From Candidatus Aenigmarchaeota archaeon CG_4_9_14_3_um_filter_37_18 (lineage in GTDB: Archaea > Aenigmatarchaeota > Aenigmatarchaeia > CG10238-14): 6,663 nucleotides of DNA. Position numbers and translations under genes: made by a program. The notes beneath the pieces are model-generated. The model was given only the letters and a program-made list of their open reading frames with translations. It searched no databases and was not told the origin of the DNA. The stretch's first letter is position 1. Every line of letters starts with the position of its first letter. This document shows positions 1 through 5,273 of this stretch, in pieces. Location of the stretch: contig PFTQ01000016.1 in the NCBI GenBank assembly GCA_002789635.1, positions 1 to 6,663 of the forward strand, in the 5' to 3' direction.

Positions 1-22
1 CCAAATAGTTTTAAATACGCTT

Positions 23-83
23 CTTTCTGCTCCGCTACCGCTCCGCAGTTCGACAAGGCATGTACATCCTCGCTCACGCTCGG
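23..83 (+). repeat. GC-rich direct repeat, left copy, flanking the AbiE cassette
   Basis: This 61-base element has a second copy at 1427-1487, exactly 1404 bases away and in the same orientation. The first 28 bases (23-50) and last 16 bases (68-83) are identical in both copies. The 17 bases between them keep their length but match at only about 7 positions. The conserved arms are pyrimidine-rich on this strand and far more GC-rich than the surroundings, built from iterations of short gctcc/gctac/gctca-like units. I see no strong self-complementary hairpin in either arm. The element lies just downstream of the antitoxin-like gene's stop codon. Both copies are open in one shared reading frame, but no start, RBS or recognisable protein supports coding. 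It is probably a dispersed intergenic repeat family. Confidence 0.85.
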
Positions 84-103
84 TATTAACATCTTTAAAT
101 GGA

Positions 104-685
104 TTAAATATTTTGCAGTTTGCTTAGGGCTGTTTTTCTGAATTTTTTCGGGTATTTTTCCAAATACGACATGAACTTCTTTTTGTTCATCCTGCTTATT
201 ATGTTCTTTAACACATCAGCATTCAGATATTCTTTGAAGTAGAAGAGATCAATAAGAGTCTTTTCCAAATCTGATACTGGCAGGTAAAACTCCCCAAATT
301 TGACTAGTTCGAAACCAAATAGCAGACTGGGCTTTATCCTATGCAGGATAACATTCTGCCCGAAAACTTCCCTCTTTCCAACCCTAACTTCTTTTGAGGT
401 CACTATCACAACATTAGTCTCTTGCTTCCATATATCATGAATGCTTAATGCATTTTGCAGCCCTATATAAGATGGCTTAAAGCATAAAACCGAAAGGGCA
501 GGGTCTTCATAAATTGTATAATAGCCTTTCTTCAGTTTTTTAATTTCCCCTCTTTTAACCATGTTTCTAACAATTAGATGGGCATAATTGTCATTTTTAA
601 CAATAAGCCTAATATCCCTGCTGTTCGCTACAGGAGTTTTTTTCAGAAAGCTTCTGACTTCGTTCAAATGCTTTATTTTTCCCAT
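104..685 (-). CDS. AbiEi-like winged-helix antitoxin / transcriptional regulator (type IV TA)
   Basis: This 193-residue protein is the probable antitoxin of an AbiE-type toxin-antitoxin module. Residues 1-58 look like a winged helix-turn-helix, with the wing ending in LKKGYYTI (51-58), where AbiEi proteins carry their typical basic-G-x-Y strand. The C-terminal domain carries YIGLQNALSIHDIW (73-86) and VSDLEKTLIDLFYF (137-150), which match the AbiEi C-terminal pattern (a 'Y-x-x-L-x-A-L' helix and an 'EK-x-L-x-D' helix). The ATG at 685 lies inside the end of the upstream toxin-like gene, overlapping it by 13 bases, so translation is probably coupled. In characterised AbiE systems this protein binds inverted repeats in its own promoter and represses it, and it counteracts the toxin without stable binding to it. 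The gene order here is toxin first, which is unusual. It appears complete. The family call is by motif and context, not by a search. Confidence 0.8.
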   Translation of the reverse strand: MGKIKHLNEVRSFLKKTPVANSRDIRLIVKNDNYAHLIVRNMVKRGEIKKLKKGYYTIYEDPALSVLCFKPSYIGLQNALSIHDIWKQETNVVIVTSKEVRVGKREVFGQNVILHRIKPSLLFGFELVKFGEFYLPVSDLEKTLIDLFYFKEYLNADVLKNIISRMNKKKFMSYLEKYPKKFRKTALSKLQNI

Positions 686-1332
686 CTCTTAATCGCCTCC
701 ACCATTTCATTCATTTGCGGTATCGCTCCAGTTATTATTAAGGCCTTCAAGTCCTTCTGGTCAATGGGATCATGAAAATCTTCAAAAAATCCCTTTAGAC
801 AGCTTTTAATCGCATTTTTATCATTTGCAAAATTCAATAGGAAGAATATGTCGTATATATCCCTTACTTTTCTTCTTTTTTTGTATGCAGCCACTTTTTC
901 TCTTATTAATTCCTCTGGCTCAAAAGTGTATACGTTAATGAATGTTCCGTCAGCCATTTCAAATGGTTTAGTCGCAAAATTCTCTATATCCTTGAAAACA
1001 GCTTCAAAGCTTACAATTGCTCCCTGGTAAGAAAACTTAGCAAAAATAGAATTCTCTGTTTCTTTGAATTTTTCGGTCTGGAAACCTATTCTTTCCAGTG
1101 ATTGGATGAAACCTTTAAGTTTTTTGGATTTCTTAAGGTTTTCTGGCAGGTAAACATCTATATCTTCTGAAAACCTATTACCCCCATAACATCTCCATAT
1201 GCATGTTCCCCCATGAATTACTGTTTTTGGGAAACTGTTGTACATTTCAATAACTACTAGATCCTGAGCTACAGCTAGGTCTTTCTGAGCCTTTTTCTTC
1301 AACTTGTTTTTAATGGGGATTGTTACAGGCAT
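673..1332 (-). CDS. AbiEii-like nucleotidyltransferase toxin
   Basis: This 219-residue protein belongs to the AbiEii/AbiGii nucleotidyltransferase family (DNA polymerase beta-like fold). The catalytic core is visible: HGGT (40-43), then GGNRFSEDIDV (50-60). The acidic pair D57/D59 is expected to bind metal and nucleotide. A later motif, EKVAAYKKRRKVRDIYDIFFL (145-165), contains the conserved basic cluster and the R-D-x-Y-D element of the family. Relatives (AbiEii, MenT) are thought to transfer nucleotides, in some cases to tRNA ends, and stop growth until the antitoxin acts. All key residues are present, so the enzyme should be active. It is the first gene of the operon; its stop codon overlaps the start of the AbiEi-like gene. 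A TATA box about 26 bases before the ATG implies a leaderless transcript, and no Shine-Dalgarno site is seen. The substrate cannot be read from the sequence. Confidence 0.85.
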   Translation of the reverse strand: MPVTIPIKNKLKKKAQKDLAVAQDLVVIEMYNSFPKTVIHGGTCIWRCYGGNRFSEDIDVYLPENLKKSKKLKGFIQSLERIGFQTEKFKETENSIFAKFSYQGAIVSFEAVFKDIENFATKPFEMADGTFINVYTFEPEELIREKVAAYKKRRKVRDIYDIFFLLNFANDKNAIKSCLKGFFEDFHDPIDQKDLKALIITGAIPQMNEMVEAIKRWEK

Positions 1333-1341
1333 ACTATTAAT

Positions 1342-1377
1342 TTAACCATTCTTATATATAAATATAACTTTGGTTAA
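1342..1377 (-). promoter_or_regulatory. Promoter of the AbiE operon: TATA box bracketed by an inverted repeat (probable operator)
   Basis: Read on the minus strand, the TATA box TTTATATATAAG covers 1362-1351. Its centre lies about 26 bases before the ATG at 1332, the spacing expected if transcription starts at or near the start codon. A perfect 7-base inverted repeat flanks it: TTAACCA at 1342-1348 and TGGTTAA at 1371-1377, with 22 bases between arms and arm centres 29 bases apart, about three helical turns. A dimeric regulator on these arms would block TBP/TFB access. AbiEi proteins are known to autoregulate through inverted repeats in their own promoters, so the 193-residue product is the natural candidate. 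The promoter is well supported; the operator is inference. Confidence 0.65.
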
Positions 1378-1426
1378 GTGAGTAATGTTTCTAGCCTAGA
1401 ATTTATTGTACTTGAGTTATTCAATG

Positions 1427-1487
1427 CTTTCTGCTCCGCTACCGCTCCGCAGTTTTTCAAGACGTTTGTGACCTCGCTCACGCTCGG
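1427..1487 (+). repeat. GC-rich direct repeat, right copy, flanking the AbiE cassette
   Basis: This is the second copy of the 61-base element at 23-83, in the same orientation. The arms 1427-1454 and 1472-1487 are identical to the left copy. The inner 17 bases differ strongly but keep the same length, suggesting that arm spacing matters or that the element arose as a unit. It lies 95 bases upstream of the toxin gene's start, beyond the promoter. Together the two copies bracket the complete toxin-antitoxin operon, so recombination between them would remove or duplicate it as a 1404-base unit. Confidence 0.85.
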
Positions 1488-1651
1488 GTATAATTACCAT
1501 TTTATCTTTAGCCTCCAAACTATACATTCCTTACAACTACAAGCCCGAAAGCAAGCATGAAATAATAATCGCGATTATTGCCGTGGGTATGCTCCCAGGA
1601 AAGGATGATCGACCGGTTGAAGCGTTGGATGATTTTGCTGAATCCAGATAG
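1472..1651 (+). other. Possible 3' remnant of an unidentified gene in the AbiE-glycosyltransferase spacer
   Basis: After a stop at 1469-1471, this frame is open for 59 codons to a TAG at 1649-1651. Its last part reads like a plausible protein tail: YNYKPESKHEIIIAIIAVGM, then LPGKDDRPVEALDDFAESR. It is mixed hydrophobic and then acidic, unlike random translation of AT-rich spacer. No ATG occurs before GMLPG (about codon 40), there is no RBS, and the first codons fall inside the GC-rich repeat, so it cannot be an intact gene from this start. It may be the end of a gene cut off when the repeat-flanked cassette arrived, or chance. I do not recognise the family. The rest of 1333-1765 holds the AbiE promoter, one repeat copy, a palindrome and a small hairpin. 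Confidence 0.2.
1564..1579. repeat. 16-base perfect palindrome
   Basis: The sequence AATAATCGCGATTATT is exactly self-complementary around the centre at 1571/1572. It could be a binding site for a dimeric regulator. It also lies inside the possible gene-tail frame, so it may have no regulatory role. It is about 190 bases upstream of the GT2 start, far for a simple archaeal operator. Confidence 0.5.
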
Positions 1652-1678
1652 AAATAATTCTTATATTAGCTCTTAAGG

Positions 1679-1690
1679 GTCTTTTAAAAT
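1679..1690 (+). promoter_or_regulatory. Weak candidate TATA element for the glycosyltransferase operon
   Basis: An A/T-only block around TTTTAAAA precedes the GT2 start by about 80 bases and would give a leader of roughly 50 bases. A second AT-rich block, TTATATTA at about 1661-1668, is an equally reasonable candidate. I cannot choose between them from sequence alone. A leadered transcript agrees with the Shine-Dalgarno site at 1752-1756. Confidence 0.25.
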
Positions 1691-1715
1691 GTTTTGATTT
1701 TCAATAGTTAATTAT

Positions 1716-1730
1716 GCCGCAGCTAGCGGC
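1716..1730 (+). repeat. Small GC-rich stem-loop in the probable leader of the glycosyltransferase operon
   Basis: GCCGC at 1716-1720 pairs with GCGGC at 1726-1730 across a 5-base loop (AGCTA). Surrounding bases (ATTAT on the left, GGCAAT on the right) allow partial extension with mismatches. It is isolated GC in AT-rich DNA, 36 bases before the GT2 ATG. It has no T-run after it, so it is not a convincing terminator. Its role is unknown. Confidence 0.35.
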
Positions 1731-1751
1731 GGCAATGCTTTCCCTTCCAGT

Positions 1752-1756
1752 GAGGT
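1752..1756 (+). promoter_or_regulatory. Ribosome binding site of the GT2 gene
   Basis: GAGGT matches the anti-Shine-Dalgarno end of archaeal 16S rRNA and ends 9 bases before the ATG at 1766. It supports that ATG as the start, just upstream of the conserved KLSIIIPAYNEE segment. Confidence 0.6.
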
Positions 1757-1765
1757 CCTGGCCGT

Positions 1766-2548
1766 ATGAATCTTAATACAAGCAATGATGCAGGCAAGAA
1801 AGATAAGCTCAGCATAATCATCCCTGCCTATAATGAAGAGGATATCATAGTTAAAACACTGGAAGCGGTGGAAAAAACCTTCTCAGGGATAATAGATTAT
1901 GAGATTGTGGTTGTGGATGACGGATCTAAAGACAGGACCTGGGGCAAGGCTTATTCTTATGCTAAAAATAACCCTAAAGTTAAGTTAATCAGCAAAAAAG
2001 GGAATGGGGGGAAAGGCAACGCATTAAAGCTTGGGTTCCTGAATTCCACTGGAAGCCTTATCCTTTTCATGGACGCTGATTTGGAACTGCATCCTAACCA
2101 GTTTTTCCTGTTTTATGATTTGATGAAGCTGCTCAATGCTGACGGGATTGTCGGAAGCAAGAGGCATCCATTGTCTAGAGTGGAATACCCGTTCAAAAGA
2201 AAGGTCTTAAGCAGCATGTACAACTGGATGACCAGAGCGATGTTCGGGTTGAAGATAATGGACACCCAGGTTGGCTTGAAGCTGTTTAAGCGCGATGTCC
2301 TGAAGGATATTGTCCCCAGGCTGCTAGTCAAGAGGTATGCGTTTGATGTGGAACTGCTTGCTGTCGCGGTTAACAGGAAGTTCAGGATTGCCGAGGCTCC
2401 AGTCGATTTGAATTACAAGAGGTTCTCCAGCCGGATTAATCTCTTCAGCACTTGGAAATTCTTTGTTGACACTGCTGCTATATTTTATCGGATTAAGGTG
2501 TTGAATTATTATGACAGGGTGGTATTAGATGAGAGTGCTGCTTCTTAA
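1766..2548 (+). CDS. GT2 family glycosyltransferase, dolichyl-phosphate sugar synthase-like
   Basis: This 260-residue protein is a GT-A fold, family 2 glycosyltransferase. The opening strand KLSIIIPAYNEED (14-26), the nucleotide-binding DDGS (51-54), the metal-binding DAD (103-105) in LILFMDADLELHP, the acceptor-side segment DTQVGLKLF (166-174) and FDVELL (193-198) appear in family order. The DTQxGxK and FDxEL motifs are typical of enzymes that load glucose or mannose from a nucleotide sugar onto dolichyl phosphate (ALG5/DPM1 group). There is no C-terminal membrane domain, so it probably acts at the inner face of the membrane as a peripheral protein. It overlaps the next gene by 20 bases and likely shares its mRNA. 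The sugar and the exact lipid acceptor are not readable from sequence. The gene looks intact and its base composition (about 45% GC in a sampled segment) is that of a resident gene. Confidence 0.88.
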   Translation: MNLNTSNDAGKKDKLSIIIPAYNEEDIIVKTLEAVEKTFSGIIDYEIVVVDDGSKDRTWGKAYSYAKNNPKVKLISKKGNGGKGNALKLGFLNSTGSLILFMDADLELHPNQFFLFYDLMKLLNADGIVGSKRHPLSRVEYPFKRKVLSSMYNWMTRAMFGLKIMDTQVGLKLFKRDVLKDIVPRLLVKRYAFDVELLAVAVNRKFRIAEAPVDLNYKRFSSRINLFSTWKFFVDTAAIFYRIKVLNYYDRVVLDESAAS

Positions 2549-3593
2549 CTGGAGGGATATAAAAAATCCCAGCGCGGGCGGGGCTGAAGTGTATATTCAT
2601 GAGATTGCTAAAAGATTGGTCAGGGGCGGGCATCAAGCCACAATTTTTACTGCTAAGTTTGGCGGCTGCAAGGAGAAAGAAAGAATAGATGGAGTGGATA
2701 TTGTCAGAAGAGGCGGCAGGTGCAGCGTTTACTGGGAAGCATACAAGGCTTACAGGAATGAATTCAAAGGCGAGGTTGATTTGGTAATAGACAGCATCAA
2801 CACAATACCATTTTTCACTCCCTTTTATGTTAAAGAAAAGAGGATGATATTCTTTTACCAGCTTGCTAAGGAGTTTTGGTTTAAAAGCATGCGGTTCCCT
2901 CTAAGTCTGATTGGATATTTGGCTGAGCCTTGGTATCTGAGGCTGTACAAGAAAGAGAAAGCGATTACAATATCTGAAAGTTCTGCTTTGGACTTGAAAG
3001 ATTTAGGGTTCGGCGATGTTCCGATAGTTTATCCTGGGATAAGATGCAAGCCTGCTGCTGAAATCCCTCGGAAGGAAAAAAACCTGACTTTGATATCTTT
3101 TTCCAGGTTGGTCAAGCCTAAAAGAGTGGATCATGTTATCAAAGCATTTAAGATTGTTAATGATGAGATACCTGACTCCAGATTATGGATATTGAGCGGC
3201 GGCCCTGAGAGGAAGAATCTTGAAGGGTTGGCTAGAAAGTTAAGCCTTGAGAATAAGGTTAAGTTCTTTGGATATGTTCCCGAGAAGAAGAAGTATGAGT
3301 TGATTCGTAAGGCACATGTGCATTTATTTTGTTCTGTCCGCGAGGGTTGGGGAATTGTTGTTGTTGAAGCCGCTGCCAATGGCACTCCTACTGTTGGTTA
3401 CGATGCTGCTGGAACTAGGGACTCTGTTGCTGCAACTGGCGGATTTTTGGTTGATGATTACAAAGCAATGGCTGAGAAGGTCTTGAGCCTTGGCGACGGC
3501 TATAAAAATATTGCTTCTAGATGCATTAAAAAATCGAAAGTTTTTGACTGGGAGAGAAGCTATAGGAAGTTTGTCAGGGATGTTGAAAGTTAG
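2529..3593 (+). CDS. GT4 family (GT-B fold) glycosyltransferase
   Basis: This 354-residue protein is a family 4 glycosyltransferase. The N-terminal Rossmann domain begins MRVLLLNWRDIKNPSAGGAE, whose GGAE loop and following VYIHEIAKRLVRGGH helix are typical of acceptor-side domains. The C-terminal donor domain has ISFSRLVKPKRVDHVIKAF (189-207), then LWILSGGPER (219-228), and the E-x7-E motif with E272 and E280 in REGWGIVVVE, followed by AAANGTPTVGYDAAG. It is expected to be a retaining transferase using a nucleotide-sugar donor at the cytoplasmic membrane face. The ATG lies inside the end of the GT2 gene, out of frame, so translation is probably coupled. The pairing suggests a shared pathway, such as assembly of a lipid-linked glycan for protein or surface glycosylation. 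Donor and acceptor are unknown. It ends 30 bases from a convergent gene, with no clear terminator between them. Confidence 0.88.
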   Translation: MRVLLLNWRDIKNPSAGGAEVYIHEIAKRLVRGGHQATIFTAKFGGCKEKERIDGVDIVRRGGRCSVYWEAYKAYRNEFKGEVDLVIDSINTIPFFTPFYVKEKRMIFFYQLAKEFWFKSMRFPLSLIGYLAEPWYLRLYKKEKAITISESSALDLKDLGFGDVPIVYPGIRCKPAAEIPRKEKNLTLISFSRLVKPKRVDHVIKAFKIVNDEIPDSRLWILSGGPERKNLEGLARKLSLENKVKFFGYVPEKKKYELIRKAHVHLFCSVREGWGIVVVEAAANGTPTVGYDAAGTRDSVAATGGFLVDDYKAMAEKVLSLGDGYKNIASRCIKKSKVFDWERSYRKFVRDVES

Positions 3594-3623
3594 AGAAGCT
3601 CAGCATGCCTAAGAGGTTCAATC

Positions 3624-4586
3624 TCAATCATATCGCTCTATCAGTTCTCCAGTCTTCAGTATGTTTTCAAACTCATCTTTAAACAGGGAAATATCGTTTA
3701 TTTCCAGCGGGGATGCTTCTAGTTTGGATGCCTTGATCCTTTCAACATTCTTTTTCACAGTTTCATCTATTTCTTTCAAAACTACATCAAAGATTTTTCT
3801 GGCATTCTCTTCCCCGTCCATGTTAATCTTATACTCCTGGTCAAGCACAAGATCCGCAAGCTCGTAAATAAGATCATATCTTCTTGAAAAACCTTCAAAC
3901 CATTGCGTGAATTCCTGGTATTTTTCCCCTGCAAAAACCGCGCCTTTGCAAATGATGAAAATGCCTTTGTTCTTTGATTTTCGAATGCCTTCCATGAATT
4001 CTTTTTCGCTCATCTGAAGCTTTCCCGCAGCTTCTTGGATGGATTTTGAGTCTATATCTTCCCTTTCAGGAGGTTTTACACCTTTTTTGTCCAGGAACAT
4101 CTTTCTCGCGAAGTCGATGAACCTCCCTTCCCTTATGTATTCGTCAATTAGTTTGCTGTCATCCTTCCCCTTGGCTACAATAGAGATAGTTTTTTTCAGG
4201 TGGCTGACAGATACATCCATCAATCCAATATCCCTCCTCAACAATGCGTATTCCATTATTATGCTGTTCCTAAGGCCTTCAATAGCGTATAAGGCTTGAA
4301 TGAATTCTGGCGGGGTTTTTGAGAAGGCTTTCATCATGCCTTTAGCCTCTTCATATGTCATTCCTTTCCTTTTTGCATAATCTGAAACCATTTTAAAACC
4401 CCCCTTGACAAAATTTTCGATAAAAATTGTCCCAGGGGAATTACCCCTTTTTGCCCTGACATCAGCTTCTTCGAAAGCTTCTAATGAGCCTATGCCATGG
4501 GATTTCGCTAGGTGATAATCAAGGTTGATGTCCCTTACGCTGGCGTTGCACTGTGGGCATATTCTGAATGATTTTTGTTCTTTCAC
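3624..4586 (-). CDS. Uncharacterised protein with N-terminal C2H2 zinc finger
   Basis: This 320-residue protein starts with a GTG codon at 4586. Residues 10-30 form a C2H2-type zinc finger (C10, C13, H25, H30; ICPQC, then DYHLAKSH). The start agrees with this, since the next in-frame ATG (residue 66) would remove the finger. The body is charged and apparently mainly helical, with no membrane segment or signal peptide. Segments rich in E, K and aromatic residues (about 95-165 and 220-320) could form helical bundles. KNKGIFIICKGAVFAGE (206-221) is the only clear beta-like stretch. I do not recognise the family or function; nucleic-acid or protein binding through the finger is the reasonable guess. 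No clear Shine-Dalgarno site precedes it, so the transcript may be leaderless. It is convergent with the glycosyltransferase operon and probably transcribed alone. Confidence 0.8.
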   Translation of the reverse strand: MKEQKSFRICPQCNASVRDINLDYHLAKSHGIGSLEAFEEADVRAKRGNSPGTIFIENFVKGGFKMVSDYAKRKGMTYEEAKGMMKAFSKTPPEFIQALYAIEGLRNSIIMEYALLRRDIGLMDVSVSHLKKTISIVAKGKDDSKLIDEYIREGRFIDFARKMFLDKKGVKPPEREDIDSKSIQEAAGKLQMSEKEFMEGIRKSKNKGIFIICKGAVFAGEKYQEFTQWFEGFSRRYDLIYELADLVLDQEYKINMDGEENARKIFDVVLKEIDETVKKNVERIKASKLEASPLEINDISLFKDEFENILKTGELIERYD

Positions 4587-4629
4587 AAATTTTGTAAGAT
4601 TTTTGAATTGAAATAATTGATGAGGCTGG

Positions 4630-4659
4630 AATTAAAGATTTTTCAGGGAGTCTTTAATT
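4630..4659. repeat. 9-base inverted repeat upstream of the zinc-finger gene
   Basis: AATTAAAGA (4630-4638) and TCTTTAATT (4651-4659) are perfect reverse complements separated by 12 bases. The repeat lies 44-73 bases upstream of the GTG start of the minus-strand zinc-finger gene, just beyond where its TATA region would be. It could be an operator for that gene or unrelated debris next to the transposase remnant. Confidence 0.4.
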
Positions 4660-4711
4660 TATCGCAGCTTCACAGTGAAATCTATTTTCTCCTGTACTAA
4701 ACCTTTATCCT

Positions 4712-4729
4712 ATTTGTGTGGCCACAAAT
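4712..4729. repeat. 7-base hairpin (ATTTGTG/CACAAAT) before the transposase remnant
   Basis: ATTTGTG (4712-4718) pairs perfectly with CACAAAT (4723-4729) around the 4-base loop TGGC. It sits directly before a short ATG frame and the transposase fragment. It might be the hairpin end of an insertion sequence or a leader structure. No partner copy is seen on the right side of the remnant. Confidence 0.35.
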
Positions 4730-4731
4730 TA

Positions 4732-4818
4732 ATGAAATGTAGTCACTGTATGGATTCCTTTTCTGCTGCTGCCAATTTTTCAAGGGAATATCCACTGATA
4801 GGAAAAATTGAAATTTAG
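4732..4818 (+). other. 28-codon frame in phase with the transposase remnant, possible 5' end of the same gene
   Basis: An ATG at 4732 opens a 28-residue frame starting MKCSHCMDSF and closing at a TAG (4816-4818). It is in the same reading frame as the transposase fragment that starts 3 bases later. The CxxC start resembles the beginning of the zinc ribbon that many archaeal transposases of this type carry, but the rest shows no second CxxC. It may be the surviving start of the transposase gene fused to its end by a large internal deletion, or chance. Confidence 0.2.
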
Positions 4819-4821
4819 AAT

Positions 4822-5121
4822 ATGCATTTTGCAGTGGCCAGTTTTTGGTTCTTCGCATCTAAGTCGCCTAAATATGATTGCCGCACATCGTCACCTACTG
4901 AGCTTGAACGGTATCATGGGACTTTCAGGGAATTTGACAAGGCTAGAAGGGGATTCAAGTCTGACAAGACTGCTATGGAAGTTGATAATGGGTTCAATAT
5001 GTTCTACAATTTTGTGAGACCGCACACAAGTATTGGGATGACGCCTTCTCAAAAGGCGGGGATTAAGCTAGAATTGGGGCAGAATAGGTGGATGGGGCTG
5101 ATGCAGAAGAGTATAGTTTGA
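4822..5121 (+). pseudogene. C-terminal remnant of a DDE/rve-type transposase
   Basis: From about residue 26 this 99-codon frame reads as the end of an integrase-core transposase. ELERYHGTFRE carries the likely third catalytic acid of the DDE triad (E29). MFYNFVRPHTSIGMTPSQKAG follows, the usual Y-N-x-x-R-P-H ... T-P-x-x-x-A-G segment. The tail LGQNRWMGLMQKSIV is typical of archaeal members of this group. Full-length enzymes have roughly 200-350 residues; the region with the first two catalytic aspartates is absent, so the product cannot transpose. The first 25 residues (MHFAVASFWF onward) do not look like transposase and are probably junk upstream of the break. No terminal inverted repeats or target duplication could be identified. 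The exact IS family is uncertain (IS6-like or related). Confidence 0.75.
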
Positions 5122-5143
5122 TTTTAATTCGTAAGATATTTAT

Positions 5144-5246
5144 TTATCCTACCAATTCCAAATTATAGTCATGGATAAAGTTAGTCTTATCTTTAGCTAC
5201 GATAAGCATTTATCTGTAGGTCTATTCTATTGATTTAGAAGAATAG
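5144..5246 (+). promoter_or_regulatory. AT-rich leader with repeated TTATC/GATAA sites and an inverted repeat, upstream of the two-gene AT-rich module
   Basis: TTATC or its complement GATAA occurs five times within 71 bases: 5144-5148, 5174-5178 (complement), 5187-5191, 5201-5205 (complement), 5210-5214. Neighbouring copies form alternative hairpins: CTTATC (5186-5191) with GATAAG (5201-5206), or GATAA (5201-5205) with TTATC (5210-5214). A separate 7-base inverted repeat, CTATTCT (5222-5228) with AGAATAG (5240-5246), follows. A TATA-like ATATTTATTTAT lies at about 5137-5147. The layout suits regulator sites or a structured leader of the following genes. The region is AT-rich, so some matches may be chance. 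Confidence 0.35.
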
Positions 5247-5264
5247 GCAAATCTACCGTTAAAA

Positions 5265-5269
5265 GGTGA
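5265..5269 (+). promoter_or_regulatory. Ribosome binding site of the 84-residue gene
   Basis: GGTGA matches the archaeal Shine-Dalgarno consensus (GGAGGTGATC) and ends four bases before the ATG at 5274. It is the main support for this short frame being a real gene. Confidence 0.55.
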
Positions 5270-5273
5270 AAAA

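Noticed and set aside
578..775. 65-codon plus-strand frame across the AbiE gene junction
   Set aside because: It is antisense to two well-supported genes, has no RBS and has no recognisable protein features.
848..1030. 60-codon plus-strand frame inside the toxin gene
   Set aside because: It is the antisense shadow of the AbiEii-like gene, whose motifs are clear on the other strand.
23..1487. CRISPR array or transposon ends as explanation for the two GC-rich repeats
   Set aside because: There are only two copies, 1.4 kb apart. They are in direct rather than inverted orientation, and no transposase lies between them.
1378..1560. 60-codon plus-strand frame containing the right GC-rich repeat
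   Set aside because: A third of it is translated repeat, there is no RBS, and the same repeat reads through into unrelated sequence in the left copy. It is probably an artefact of the repeat being open in that frame.
2113..2331. 72-codon minus-strand frame within the GT2 gene
   Set aside because: It is a shadow of a gene with all family motifs.
3131..3385. 84-codon minus-strand frame within the GT4 gene
   Set aside because: It is antisense to the conserved donor domain, with no independent support.
3661..4299. Plus-strand frames of 68 and 86 codons opposite the zinc-finger gene
   Set aside because: Their serine/leucine/phenylalanine-rich translations are typical of antisense frames opposite a charged helical protein.
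4816..4818. TAG read as pyrrolysine to join the 28-codon frame to the transposase remnant
   Set aside because: The sequence after the TAG is not transposase-like for about 25 codons and nothing in the window suggests pyrrolysine use. A decayed gene is the simpler explanation.
4808..5017. 69-codon plus-strand frame overlapping the transposase remnant
   Set aside because: It is a different frame from the one carrying the transposase motifs.
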